From: an uncultured Aquimarina sp.
GTDB taxonomy: Bacteria > Bacteroidota > Bacteroidia > Flavobacteriales > Flavobacteriaceae
Direction of reading: 5' to 3'
Assembly: GCF_947496855.1 (NCBI RefSeq)
Contig: NZ_CANMED010000005.1
Location: 534,994 to 598,993, forward strand
DNA length: 64,000 bases
The notes under the pieces are model-generated. The model saw nothing but the letters and a program-made list of their open reading frames with translations. It was not told the DNA's origin and did no database searches. Made by a program: the position numbers and the translations under genes. The stretch's first letter is position 1. Each line of letters opens with the position of its first letter. This document shows positions 40,654 to 50,900 of this stretch, piece by piece.

Positions 40654-41637
40654 TTAATCGAATTTAATGGTTTTAATAATTGCTTCTAACTCGAAGATAT
40701 AATTTCTTTTTCTTACCGATGGTGCCAGCACAAAACCTTCTATTACAAACTGCCTGTTGTTAGATACATCATCAATCACATAATTCACAAAAGGGCCTGC
40801 CATATATCTGTCTTTAATTTCCCAAGTCCCTTTGGTTTCCAGTGTAAATTTGTCATCTAAAGAAGTTTCATACAAATATGGTGCATACGCTTCTTCAGTA
40901 ATAAACTTTCCGGAATTGGTAGGAATTTTTAATTGACCTATGGAGTCTCTCACTTTAATGATCTTGGCAATGGTATTAGAGTCTTTTGGTATTGATCCTA
41001 AAGGAAGTTCATAAATCATAAGGTTCATGTCTCCGTTCTTGATGTCCTTACGCAACCAAAAGAACTTATCTTCTTCTTTAGCAATTCGATATGCAGAAGG
41101 TATTTTTAGGGTGATTCCCATCTTCTCTTGTAACTGAGGAATATATTCTACTGATTTTTTTATCCGATACTGTTTTTCTTTGGTTTCTACATTCTTGTAT
41201 TTATCAATCATCCCTAAAGACCTTTCCTGAATCAAACGGATAATTTCATCGTCACTAGTGCCAGTAATCACATACCCCAACTGAGGCGTAGCATATTTGT
41301 TTTTTGCTACATAAACTTTGGATTCCTCTCCTTTTTCTATTTTAAGAAACATTCTCCTTCTTCTGGCAATACCTGTAAAACCTTCTGTAGGTAATTGTCT
41401 CATAGAAAAAAGTGGTTCTTCTTGTGGTAAACCAGGAACTTCTGCTCCAAAATATTTGCGTATAGTATCACCTAAACTACCTGTCCATAACTCATTATCT
41501 ATTACCACAGATAATTCGTTTATTTTTCCAACGGATTGCGCTAAGGAACCGTTTATTTTTTCTGAAGTTTCTTTTTTAGTTTCTGTACAGCTTACTATAC
41601 ATAATACACTGATGATGGCAAGAGCTAGTTTTTTCAT
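40654..41637 (-). CDS. DUF4837-like lipoprotein
   Basis: A 327-residue lipoprotein. The signal peptide MKKLALAIISVLCIVSC carries the lipobox IVSC. The body has KINELSVVIDNELWTGSLGDTIRKYF, LPQEEPLFSMRQLP and WLRKDIKNGDMNLMIYELPL, the pattern I associate with DUF4837, usually encoded next to a LysM lytic transglycosylase as here. I start at ATG 41637; the longer frame (41670) spoils the signal peptide. A TATATTTG box ends only 4 nt before this ATG, so the transcript may be leaderless. Function unknown; an envelope role with the neighbour is likely. Confidence 0.82.
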   Translation of the reverse strand: MKKLALAIISVLCIVSCTETKKETSEKINGSLAQSVGKINELSVVIDNELWTGSLGDTIRKYFGAEVPGLPQEEPLFSMRQLPTEGFTGIARRRRMFLKIEKGEESKVYVAKNKYATPQLGYVITGTSDDEIIRLIQERSLGMIDKYKNVETKEKQYRIKKSVEYIPQLQEKMGITLKIPSAYRIAKEEDKFFWLRKDIKNGDMNLMIYELPLGSIPKDSNTIAKIIKVRDSIGQLKIPTNSGKFITEEAYAPYLYETSLDDKFTLETKGTWEIKDRYMAGPFVNYVIDDVSNNRQFVIEGFVLAPSVRKRNYIFELEAIIKTIKFD

Positions 41638-41641
41638 AATA

Positions 41642-41649
41642 CAAATATA
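41642..41649 (-). promoter_or_regulatory. Candidate -7 box TATATTTG directly abutting the DUF4837-like ATG
   Basis: The minus strand reads TATATTTGTATTATG, with the box 4 nt before the start codon. If used, transcription would begin at or within a base or two of the ATG. Confidence 0.35.
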
Positions 41650-41751
41650 CTTGGGATGCGCTAATATCAAAAATAATAATATCCATATAACAGATATAAT
41701 ACTGCTTTTGACATCATAAACCGTTCCAATTATATTTTTTACTTAAAAAAT

Positions 41752-43386
41752 CTATGACTTCGATACCTTCAATTTCATACCAGGTTTTATTCCGGTGCCA
41801 CTGATATTATTCCAACTTCTAAGGTTTTCGATAGATACTCCTTTAAACTTTTGCGAAATGCTCCATAAAGTGTCTCCAGATTTTACAGTATACACTTCAG
41901 AATTTGCTAGATTAGTACTTACTACGGCTTTTTTAACAGATGTCTTCTTTTTTGGTCTATTTACGACAGGTCGGCGCGGGTATATAGTTAATCGTTGTCC
42001 GATTCTAAGATTATTACTTCGTAATCCATTCCATCTTTTTATTTGGCTCACACGCACTCCATATCTTCTGGCTATTTTGCCTAAAAAATCTCCACTACGA
42101 ACTCGATAACGGATCTTATCGTTGGCTTCTTGGAATTTAGGAAGTGGTTTTTCTCGCTTATTAAATTCTTCTTGAGCAAGTGTATATATCTGGTTCTCGT
42201 TAGAGACGAACTTACCTATCTGATCTAATGGTAAACGTAGCACATAGTTTTCATCCTTTATAAACGGAATAATATCTAGTTTATAAGAAGGATTTAAGAA
42301 CTGCAACTCTTCCATATTGATATCCATAACTTCGGAAACCTGATCCAACGTGATCATCTGTTTTACTTTTATGGTATCTGTTTCGAAATATGCAAATTCT
42401 GGTCGTCTAGGCTTAAATCCGTGTTCTTCTGCATATTCAAAAATATACATAGTTGCCAAAAATGCGGGTAGATATCCCGCAGTCTCTCTTGGCAAGTTAT
42501 GACGGATGTTCCAGTAATTCTTATATCCACCACTACGGCGAATTGCTTTAGTCACATTTCCCGGTCCGGAATTATAAGATGCTAATGCTAAATCCCAATC
42601 ACCAAATACCCGATAGAGACTCGCCAAGTATTTACAGGCCGCTTGGGTTGCCATAATTGGATCCATCCGTTCATCTACATAGGAGCTTACTTCTAACCCA
42701 AACATTTTTCCGGTTCCAAACATAAACTGCCATAAACCCGTTGCGCCAACTCTAGATTTTGCTCTAGGTTTTAATGCAGACTCTACAATTGCCAAATACT
42801 TTATTTCTAAAGGAATATTCTGATTATCCAATTCTTGTTCGAATAATGGAAAATAGAATTCGCTTAAAGCCATTAGTCTTTCTAAATGCTCGTGACGATT
42901 CTTAAGATAATTTTTAATTACACTTTCTAATGAGGGATTATACTCAACGTTAAATGGAGTTCGTGCATTGAGTTCTATCAATCTAGCTTTTAATGTATCT
43001 GTGGGGAGGTCTACATACTCTACTGGCTCATAATCTAATTCTGTAACCGATTTGTAGATCGTATCAAATAAACTAGAATTGTATAGTTCTTGTTTCCAAA
43101 TGGAATCTAATTGTGCAATTTTTGGATGGTCCTTTGCAAAATATATTACACTGTCTTTAGCACTGGTTTTTGTAAACGTAGTAGTTTTCAGTTCACCTAT
43201 TGAACTAATAATTTTGGTCGTATCAATTACCTGAACAGTATCTTCTTTTAGTGTAAGCTCTTTATCAAGAGCTAATATCCTGGAAGCTTTCGTTTTTGTG
43301 TTTACGGATGATGGGATGGTATCCTGAGCCTGAAGTGTACCAAGGCAAAAAAGAAAACTAAGATATAACCAACAATTTTTAATCAT
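41752..43386 (-). CDS. Membrane-bound lytic murein transglycosylase (MltD-like) with two LysM domains
   Basis: A 544-residue secreted protein. Signal peptide ~1-20 (LSFLFCLGTLQAQ). A goose-lysozyme-like SLT domain covers ~185-330, with the catalytic glutamate E202 in LAIVESALKPRAKSRVGATGLWQFM and YNSGPGNVTKAI. Two LysM peptidoglycan-binding domains lie at ~425-470 and ~498-543. It cleaves glycan strands to anhydromuropeptides in the periplasm. Length and order are those of MltD. It lies about 115 bp before the DUF4837-like gene and downstream of a strong hairpin after pgk. Confidence 0.94.
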   Translation of the reverse strand: MIKNCWLYLSFLFCLGTLQAQDTIPSSVNTKTKASRILALDKELTLKEDTVQVIDTTKIISSIGELKTTTFTKTSAKDSVIYFAKDHPKIAQLDSIWKQELYNSSLFDTIYKSVTELDYEPVEYVDLPTDTLKARLIELNARTPFNVEYNPSLESVIKNYLKNRHEHLERLMALSEFYFPLFEQELDNQNIPLEIKYLAIVESALKPRAKSRVGATGLWQFMFGTGKMFGLEVSSYVDERMDPIMATQAACKYLASLYRVFGDWDLALASYNSGPGNVTKAIRRSGGYKNYWNIRHNLPRETAGYLPAFLATMYIFEYAEEHGFKPRRPEFAYFETDTIKVKQMITLDQVSEVMDINMEELQFLNPSYKLDIIPFIKDENYVLRLPLDQIGKFVSNENQIYTLAQEEFNKREKPLPKFQEANDKIRYRVRSGDFLGKIARRYGVRVSQIKRWNGLRSNNLRIGQRLTIYPRRPVVNRPKKKTSVKKAVVSTNLANSEVYTVKSGDTLWSISQKFKGVSIENLRSWNNISGTGIKPGMKLKVSKS

Positions 43387-43676
43387 TTCGGATATTGTTT
43401 ACAATTATTCAAACTAACGGATATTATGCGGTGATTAGTGTGATGTTTCAACAAGTTATCAACAACACCACTGCGAAAATCGCATTTTTTTTCTAAAATC
43501 CAAAAGATCAATAGGTTAAAAACCTAAAAAAATCAGTCTAAATGACTGATTTTTAATAACTTTTAGGTTTATTAAGACTTTTCTTACAGAAATTTATGTC
43601 TTTTGTTAATTAGTAATTAATCTAAAGAAATTAATTTATAGAATTAGACCTCGCTAATTGGCGAGATAATTACAAC
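43387..43676. other. 290-bp spacer between pgk and the lytic transglycosylase gene
   Basis: Besides the hairpin at 43528-43554 it contains a small palindrome, CTCGC-TAATTG-GCGAG (43650-43665), just past the pgk stop. TAGGTT/AACCTA sequences flank the main hairpin. No ORF is supported. Confidence 0.5.
43512..43570 (-). terminator. pgk terminator with competing outer inverted repeats
   Basis: The core stem is AAAAATCAGTC (43528-43538), TAAAT, GACTGATTTTT (43544-43554), followed on the minus strand by a T-run. Outside it, AAACCTAAAA (43520-43529) pairs with TTTTAGGTTT (43561-43570). The AACCTA (43521-43526) could instead pair with TAGGTT (43512-43517). The core is a good terminator for pgk; the alternatives are described as a finding. 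Confidence 0.75.
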
Positions 43677-44864
43677 CTAATTTAGGATTGCGGCGATACC
43701 AGGAAGTGTTTTTCCCTCTAGACTTTCTAACATCGCTCCACCTCCAGTAGAAACATAACTTACTTTATCACCAAAACCAAACTGTTTTACCGCTGCAACA
43801 GAATCACCACCGCCTACTAGAGAAAATGCTCCTTTTTCTGTTGCTTCTGCAATAGAGTGTCCTAGTGTTATTGTTCCATTTGCAAAGTTTTCCATCTCGA
43901 ATACTCCCAACGGACCATTCCAAAGTATTGTTTTAGAATTTAATATTACTTGGTGAAAATTCTTTAATGTTTCTGGTCCGGCATCTAATCCTTGCCATCC
44001 ATCTGGAATTGCATCTACACTCATTGCCTTAGTATTCGCATTATTATCGAAAGCATCGGCGCCAATTACATCAACTGGTAAATGTATTTGTACTCCCTTT
44101 TCTTTTGCTTTTTTCAAGATTTCTAACGCTAACTGCTGTTTATCATCTTCACAGATAGAATCACCTATTTTTCCTCCTTGTGCTTTGATAAATGTATATG
44201 TCATTCCGCCTCCTATAATAAGGTGATCCACTTTATCTAAAATGTTTTCTATTATTGTTATTTTAGAAGAAACCTTAGATCCTCCTAAAACTGCCGTAAT
44301 TGGTTTTTCTCCGCTCTTAAGTACTTTGTTGATACTTTCTATTTCTTTTGCTAATAAACTTCCGAAGCATTTGTTTTCTGGAAAAAATTGCGCGACGATT
44401 GTAGTTGATGCATGCGCTCTGTGTGCAGTACCAAAAGCATCGTTTATATAAATATCTCCTAATTTTGATAATTGCTCAGCAAAACCGGTATCTCCCGCAG
44501 TTTCTTCTTTATGAAACCTTAGATTTTCTAGTAATAAGACTTCACCTGGGTTCAATTCTGCTACTGCTTCTTCTGCTTCTTGACCCACACAATTGTTTAC
44601 AAATTTTACTTGTACACCTATTACTTGTGATACCTCATTAACTATGTGATTTAATGAAAATTCATCCTGAACTCCTTTCGGACGACCTAAATGAGACATT
44701 AAAACAGCACTTCCGCCATCTTCGAGTACTTTAATAATTGTTGGTTTAGCAGCTTCAATTCTAGTATTATCAGTTACCTTAAGATTTTCATCTAGAGGAA
44801 CATTAAAATCTACTCGAATTAATGCTTTTTTATTTTCAAAGTTGAAATCATTGATTGTCTTCAT
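43677..44864 (-). CDS. pgk: Phosphoglycerate kinase
   Basis: A 395-residue glycolytic enzyme moving phosphate from 1,3-bisphosphoglycerate to ADP. It has [60 protein letters not shown] and the nucleotide loop GGGDSVAAV, all canonical. I place the start at ATG 44864 ([13 protein letters not shown]), which gives the normal family length. The open frame extends 33 codons further upstream without conservation. Monocistronic, divergent from holB. Confidence 0.97.
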   Translation of the reverse strand: MKTINDFNFENKKALIRVDFNVPLDENLKVTDNTRIEAAKPTIIKVLEDGGSAVLMSHLGRPKGVQDEFSLNHIVNEVSQVIGVQVKFVNNCVGQEAEEAVAELNPGEVLLLENLRFHKEETAGDTGFAEQLSKLGDIYINDAFGTAHRAHASTTIVAQFFPENKCFGSLLAKEIESINKVLKSGEKPITAVLGGSKVSSKITIIENILDKVDHLIIGGGMTYTFIKAQGGKIGDSICEDDKQQLALEILKKAKEKGVQIHLPVDVIGADAFDNNANTKAMSVDAIPDGWQGLDAGPETLKNFHQVILNSKTILWNGPLGVFEMENFANGTITLGHSIAEATEKGAFSLVGGGDSVAAVKQFGFGDKVSYVSTGGGAMLESLEGKTLPGIAAILN

Positions 44865-45354
44865 CGGATTGGATTGATTTTTCGCAAACGAAAATAATTC
44901 TATTTCCTTAAAAACATTGAAAACTAATAGAAAAAGTGGGCTATTTTTTCTATAAACTTTCACTTTTATCGATTTTTAGCAAAAAGATGCTTTTCAATGA
45001 AAAAATCTCATTTTATTTATCTCGACTTATATTTAAACTGGTGTGCAGATATTGTATGCTATTATATTAGTTATTACACAGGTTTTTCTTTTTGTGCGAA
45101 GGATTGCAGTGACAAGCCCAAAGCCTCATATGCTGAATCGGAGAAGTGCGAGAAATTATAACACTTTGACTTCGCTCAAGAGAAACTACAAGCCTGATCC
45201 TTGTGGTCTCGTTTAAATCTTTATATTGGGAAATTTGTCTCAAACTTCTTGATTAATTTTTATATCTATCACTGTTGTTTCTAACATAAGTGAGAAATGA
45301 TAAAAGGTTGGTTGAATTAATTTTTTTAAACTTTATATAAATTATATTTGCTTT
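44865..45354. promoter_or_regulatory. 490-bp divergent spacer between pgk and holB
   Basis: The left end (44865-45000) is AT-rich and should carry the pgk promoter; a near match TATTTTCG lies about 25 nt before the pgk ATG. The middle (45091-45220) is more GC-rich, with phrases such as ACTTTGACTTCGCTCAA that recall dispersed intergenic repeats, but no stem or ORF could be defined. The right end carries TATATTTG (45343-45350) directly before holB. Confidence 0.45.
45343..45350 (+). promoter_or_regulatory. Candidate -7 box TATATTTG directly abutting the holB ATG
   Basis: The sequence TATATTTGCTTTATG puts the box 4 nt before the start codon, the same arrangement as at 41642-41649. A leaderless transcript is possible. 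Confidence 0.3.
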
Positions 45355-46509
45355 ATGCTTTTTTCAGAAATATTAGGCCTTACACATATTAAAAGCTACC
45401 TAACTACGAGTGTAGAACGAGGTCGTATTCCACATGCGCAACTTTTTGTTGGTCCTAACGGCAGCGGTACTTTACCAATGGCAATCGCTTATGCTCAATA
45501 TATTTTATGTCAAAATAAGGATGGCGAAAACACTGGAGGTACTCAGTCTTGTAATCTAAAATTTGATCATCTAGCACATCCTGATTTACATTTTGCATAT
45601 CCTGTTGCCACCAATGATAAGGTAAAAAAACATCCTACGGCAAATCACTTTGCAGAAGAATGGAGAACATTTATAAAAGAAAATCCTTACGGAAGTATTT
45701 TTGATTGGTATCTTTTGCTCGGAATCGAAAAAAAACAAGGTCAAATTGGTGTTGACGAAGCATTAGAGGTAGTAAAAAAACTGTCCTTAAAAAGTTACGA
45801 GGGTGGTCATAAAGTGATGTTAATATGGATGGCGAATAAAATGAATATCGCCGCTTCTAATAAACTTCTCAAGTTAATCGAAGAACCACCGGAAAAGACA
45901 GTTTTTATTCTGATTGCTGAAGATGAAGAACAATTAATACAAACCATAAGATCCAGATGTCAGGTTTTACATTTCCCGCCTTTAGGTGAACAAGTGATCA
46001 AAGATGCCATAAAGGAATCCGAAAATATTTCTGATACGGAAGCTCTTAAGATTGCACATCAAGCCAATGGTGATTATAGTAAGGCCTTGCACTTATTGCA
46101 TCACGATGGTGGTGATGATCAGTTTGAGGATTGGTTTATACAATGGGTACGAACTGCTTTTAGAGCAAAGGGTAATAAGTCTGCTGTGAATGATTTAATT
46201 AATTGGAGTGAGTCCATAGCAGGTTCCGGAAGAGAAACACAAAAGAAATTTCTAAATTATTGCTTAGATTTTTTCAGACAAGCACTGTTATTAAATTATG
46301 GAGCTGATGATCTTGTGTTTTTAGAACCTCAAACCAATGGTTTTAAACTTCAGAACTTTGCTCCTTTTATTCATGGAGCTAATATTATGGATATCAGTAA
46401 TGAGCTTCAGGATGCTATTTATCATATCGAACGTAATGGTAATGCAAAAATTATTCTAACTGATTTATCCATTAAATTAACCCGACTACTTCATAAAAAA
46501 GCTCTCTAA
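45355..46509 (+). CDS. holB: DNA polymerase III delta-prime subunit (clamp loader)
   Basis: A 384-residue AAA+ clamp-loader subunit. It opens with LFSEILGLTHIKSYLTTSVERGRIPHAQLFVGPNGSGT. The P-loop is degenerate (GPNGSGT lacks the GK), as expected for delta-prime, which does not hydrolyse ATP. IGVDEALEVVKKLSLKSYEGGHKVMLIWMANKMNIAASNKLLKLIEEPPEKTVFILIAED covers sensor 1, and IRSRCQVLHFPPL completes the domain. Only two cysteines remain of the usual zinc site. The C-terminal collar follows. The gene is upstream of the DoxX-like gene by 57 bp. Confidence 0.93.
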   Translation: MLFSEILGLTHIKSYLTTSVERGRIPHAQLFVGPNGSGTLPMAIAYAQYILCQNKDGENTGGTQSCNLKFDHLAHPDLHFAYPVATNDKVKKHPTANHFAEEWRTFIKENPYGSIFDWYLLLGIEKKQGQIGVDEALEVVKKLSLKSYEGGHKVMLIWMANKMNIAASNKLLKLIEEPPEKTVFILIAEDEEQLIQTIRSRCQVLHFPPLGEQVIKDAIKESENISDTEALKIAHQANGDYSKALHLLHHDGGDDQFEDWFIQWVRTAFRAKGNKSAVNDLINWSESIAGSGRETQKKFLNYCLDFFRQALLLNYGADDLVFLEPQTNGFKLQNFAPFIHGANIMDISNELQDAIYHIERNGNAKIILTDLSIKLTRLLHKKAL

Positions 46510-46566
46510 GGCTTAGTTTAATATTTTTTATTACGACTTTTAGCCTGTAAAAACTAAACTATTGCT

Positions 46567-46965
46567 ATGGCTAATTTTATGACTCACATTGTCTCTATTA
46601 CGATCTTACTATTCTTACTTATTACTTTTTTGCAATCAGGTATTGATAAAATTATGGACTGGAAAGGAAATTTAAGTTGGTTAAAAGAGCACTTCTCTGC
46701 TACCTTTATGGCTGAGATGGTTCCTTTACTTCTTAGTATTGTTTTGATCTTAGAAATCATCACTGCTATATTGTGCATCTTAGGAATTTATCAATTAATA
46801 GCCGATGGTGGAATACGTTATGCTTCAGAAGCTATGTTTTCTGGTTGTTTTACCTTGATAATGCTTCTTTTTGGGCAACGAGTTGCTAAGGATTATCAAG
46901 GAGCCTTAACCATAACTTGTTACTTTATCGTGGCTGTTTTTGGATTATATGTGGTAAATTCTTAA
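46567..46965 (+). CDS. DoxX-like integral membrane protein
   Basis: A 132-residue protein with four predicted helices (about 7-25, 52-72, 83-103, 112-130). The first loop FLQSGIDKIMDWKGNLSWLKEHFS is characteristic of DoxX/SURF4-like proteins of flavobacteria, and PLLLSIVLILEIITAILCILG forms the second helix. Its biochemical role is not established. Same orientation as holB with a 57-bp spacer, so possibly co-transcribed, and followed by a strong hairpin. Confidence 0.78.
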   Translation: MANFMTHIVSITILLFLLITFLQSGIDKIMDWKGNLSWLKEHFSATFMAEMVPLLLSIVLILEIITAILCILGIYQLIADGGIRYASEAMFSGCFTLIMLLFGQRVAKDYQGALTITCYFIVAVFGLYVVNS

Positions 46966-46980
46966 AAAAGGTTTAACAAA

Positions 46981-47009
46981 CAAAAGAGCACTAAAATAGT
47001 GCTCTTTTG
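46981..47009. terminator. Bidirectional terminator between the DoxX-like and porP/sprF-like genes
   Basis: CAAAAGAGCACTA (46981-46993), AAA, TAGTGCTCTTTTG (46997-47009) is a perfect 13-bp stem. The pairing continues outward with AA/TT and, past one mismatch, ACAA/TTGT-like bases. T-rich sequence lies on the outgoing side of both strands and the two genes converge here. Confidence 0.9.
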
Positions 47010-47016
47010 TTCGTTT

Positions 47017-47994
47017 CTAATATGTACATCCACATTTACTTTGCCTACACCCAAAGTCTATTCCAAGGGTAATCATATGGGATCCCGCGGCATTAGTAGC
47101 GTCGAATACTTCATTTATATTAACCTGATATCCGTAGGCTACATAAAAGTTAGCTTTCTTTATACCGATCATAGGTGATACTGATAGCGGTTTAAAATCT
47201 TGATCTACCAAGGACCTAAGACTAATACCTGCCCAATAGTAATCTCCTTTATGAAGCTTTCGTACTTTTAAGTTTAAATCTGCTGTACTTCTACCATCAC
47301 CAGCAAAGTTCTGATATAGCATTGATGGCTCTATCTCAATATCACTAAATCGATCATAAAAAGTATATCCTGAATACACAAAATAATTCTGTATCGATGA
47401 AGGCTCCGTCGGAAAAAAGTCATCAATTTCCTTACGTAATAAATTTACAGCATTAGCACTTAAGAAAAATCTTCCCAAACGATATAATACACCAATATCA
47501 AAATTAGAGTTATTTACTGATACGTTCTCCAAGGATTCACTAGGTGGTAAGTTTGGGTCTCCATCATTAAACTGCGAAGTATCAATACCAAACTGTGTAA
47601 ACTTATAACTAATACCAAAAGATAAATACTGATTGGTGTACTCATTTAACGTTAAATGGTGTGCAAAGGATAATTGAACACCTTTCTGTGATGTAGCTCC
47701 ATTTTTATCATTAAACAAGATTGCACCTACTCCTGAACGATCAGAAATACGTCCATCTATAGATATCGATTGAGTCCCTGGAGCATCTGCGATATCTACC
47801 CATTGTTCAAAACCGGAAGCACGGACTTGCCAACAATCTCCCACACCTGCATAGGCACTGGAAATTAAATATGGGTTATCTGCGATATACTGGTTCTGAA
47901 CCGGTGCAAAAAACTCCTGAGCATAACTTCTATTGCCTACTATAGTTATTAATAAAACTATAGCTATTATCATATGTCTTGTGTACGTTCTCAT
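47017..47994 (-). CDS. PorP/SprF-family outer-membrane protein
   Basis: A 325-residue PorP/SprF-like outer-membrane beta-barrel protein. Signal peptide ~1-25 (IIAIVLLITIVGNRSYAQ). It is followed by FAPVQNQYIADNPYLISSAYAGVGD, the family opening ('QY..N....NPA..G'), then FNDKNGATSQKGVQLSFAHHL and repeated beta strands. Members accompany giant T9SS substrates with type B C-terminal domains and are needed for their secretion or surface attachment. Here it lies 5 bp after the adhesin stop, as sprF follows sprB in Flavobacterium johnsoniae. The C-terminal Cys-rich tail CRQSKCGCTY is unusual. Confidence 0.93.
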   Translation of the reverse strand: MRTYTRHMIIAIVLLITIVGNRSYAQEFFAPVQNQYIADNPYLISSAYAGVGDCWQVRASGFEQWVDIADAPGTQSISIDGRISDRSGVGAILFNDKNGATSQKGVQLSFAHHLTLNEYTNQYLSFGISYKFTQFGIDTSQFNDGDPNLPPSESLENVSVNNSNFDIGVLYRLGRFFLSANAVNLLRKEIDDFFPTEPSSIQNYFVYSGYTFYDRFSDIEIEPSMLYQNFAGDGRSTADLNLKVRKLHKGDYYWAGISLRSLVDQDFKPLSVSPMIGIKKANFYVAYGYQVNINEVFDATNAAGSHMITLGIDFGCRQSKCGCTY

Positions 47995-47999
47995 ACTTA

Positions 48000-50900
48000 T
48001 TATCTGTATAAAGTAAAGTGACCTGTAAACTCTCTATTATCAATGTCATTCAGGATAATTGTAAACCAATAATCTCCTGATGGCAATTCACTTCCTTGGT
48101 AAATTCCATCCCAACCATTATTTGTGCCTTGGTCTCCTAAAAATTGTGCTAATAATCTACCATATCTATCGAATACCTTAACCTCCATATTTCCAAAGAA
48201 GAATGGGTCTCTGAAAGGATCCTGTCTTGGATACCACATATCATTAGTGCCATCTCCATCAGGAGTAAAGTAATTCGGGATAATAATATTGATAAATGTT
48301 AACTCCTGTGATGAGATTATCGGACAATCATTAAAGCTATTATCTACTACTCTAAGAGCGTAAAAACTAGTTTCATCAATAGAGAAAATATTTGTATCTA
48401 ATTCTCTATAATCAGAATCAATTAAGTCGTTCACCGTTGATCCACTAGGAATGATTGCAACAAAATAGGTATAACTATTATTGTATGGTTCGGTTCCTCC
48501 TAATCTGATCTCATATTCATTAGGATCTTGAGGATTGTTAGTCATAAGCGCAATAGGTGGAAGTAAAGGAACATACTCATCAATAGTTATTGTTCCTAAA
48601 TCAAACACACATCCTGAAGGAACATATGTCATAGTACCTTGGTATTCGCCCGGTTCCACTGTAAATGTTGGAGATAGACTATCGCCAGGACTAACGCCGC
48701 CATCCAAAGAAACTAAATTGTATAATATGTCTGTATCCACAGAATCATCACCTAATATAACATCTATATAATATACCGGTGGTTGACTAACAGTACCATC
48801 GGAATTATAAATAGGACAATCTGCTCTTGGACTCATTACCCCGTTAAGAATAACTCCCTCTGGAATATCCACAGGTAACGTAATCGGACAATCATTAGAA
48901 TCTCTAATAAAGATATTAGTAATTCCACCAGGAAGGTCCATATAAGTCAACATTCCTTCTACAAAATCAGTATCATTATTTGTGATACTTGTAAAATAAG
49001 GAGGAGAACCACCTGTAATATCTATAGTAACCGCTCCATCATTAGCCCCAGCACACGTCTCTGCTGTTACTGATCCTACAATATTAGCCATTAATTGATC
49101 TGGTTCTCCTATTGTTACATCATATACTTGTCCACAACCATTAGCATCCTGTGCAAATACCTGATAAACTCCAGGAACAAGATTGGTAAATGTATGCTGA
49201 AAAGACACGCCATCTGAAGCATCATTAAAGAATTGACCTGGATCAGTGCTTATTGCAAAAGAATACTCTGGGGTACCACCTGCTGCAAACACGATAATTG
49301 ACCCATTATCTTCTCCGAAACATATTACATCCGTAATCTGAGGGGGAATATTTTCAAACTCTGCAGGATTTATAATATCAAAATTCTCCTGAGAAGCACA
49401 GTTTCTATCACTTCTTACCAAATATGTATAGTTACCCGGTGGTAGATCACGGAATTCACTTTCACTCTGTGGACCCCAAGTTTGGGCAGTTGTATTATTT
49501 GTCAATTCGAAAATATAATCCCCAATACCTCCTGTAACCGAAGCATCTATAACAGCTGTTTCTTCATTAAAACAGTTAATATTTGCAGCACTCAAGTCTA
49601 AAGTAATTGCTATCTGATTAATAGGTATGACAGGAACCGGTGATGATAACTGAGATCTACATCCGTTTATGTCTTCCACAAAAAATTGATATTCTCCTGC
49701 TCCAAGTCCAATAAAAATACCTGATCCACCGTTCGCAACTTGATTACCATCTTGATCAATATAGTAGTATTCAGTAATTGCTACATCACTTGTTCCACTA
49801 ATTGTTACATCTATTGTATTTATGTCACAAGTAACTTCTGTAACACTATCAATACTAACAGTAACTTCACTAGGCTCAGTTATAATAGCTGTAGTTGTAG
49901 CAGTACAATTTAAATTGTCAGAAACTGTAACCGTATAAGTACCCGCACCTAAATTATTAAACACATTTGTAGACTGCGGCCCACTTGTTGTTGTACCATC
50001 AGGGAATGTTAATGTATATAAATATGTTCCGGCGCCTTGACCTCCACTAGCAACTATTGTAATACTACCATCAACATCTTCAAAACAAGTTACACTACTA
50101 TCTGCAATCGGATCAACAATGATAGCATTAGGCGATTGTATCGTAAACTGCTCATCATCCGTACATCCTTGACTATCTTCCGCAGTAACTGTATATAATC
50201 CTGCCGTTAGATTTTCAAATAACCCCGTAGTATTAGAGATAGCACCAGGAGTTAACGTATATGTAACTGTTCCCTGAGCTCCAGTAACAGAAGCTTGGAA
50301 AGATCCATCGCTACCAGGTACACAAGATTCTATAGTATTAATTGCTGATATCGCCGTTACAATTGGTGCGCTAGGACCCGTAACTGCAATAGCATTAGAC
50401 CTTTCTGTACATAATGGATCCGCGGTTTCCACAATTTCTACAATATATAGACCTTGCGGTAGATTTACTGGTAAAATATATGGATCCGGATCCGTAGTTG
50501 TATCTCCTGTTCCGGTAAACGCTGTTGGATTACCGTTTTCATCAAGAATCGTAAAGTTATAAGGTCCTGAATATCCAGTTATTGAAATATTGATTGTACC
50601 GTCCGCGTCTCCTAAACAAGTTTCAGGCGTTTCTTGTGCAGCTACTAATTCCACAAAATCGAATTGATCAATTTCATGAGTAACAGTAATCGTACACATT
50701 GTAATCTGATCTGTTATTCTAAACGTGTAGATACCTAAGGTTCTTGGCAGCACAAAATTAGCAGTTGACACACCAGCAGGAGTATCTACAGGAGCAGGTG
50801 GATTGATTACAGTACCAGTATTATCGATTAGTTCGAATAAGAAATCACCCGAACCTCCTTGTACAGAGACTGTAACTTCTTCATCTACTGCGCAAGTAAT

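Noticed and set aside
43650..43665. CTCGC-TAATTG-GCGAG as the pgk terminator
   Set aside because: The stem is only 5 bp and no T-tract follows; the longer hairpin at 43528-43554 is much better.
44865..44963. N-terminal extension of phosphoglycerate kinase
   Set aside because: The 33 extra codons are unlike any PGK N-terminus and the ATG at 44864 gives the standard length.
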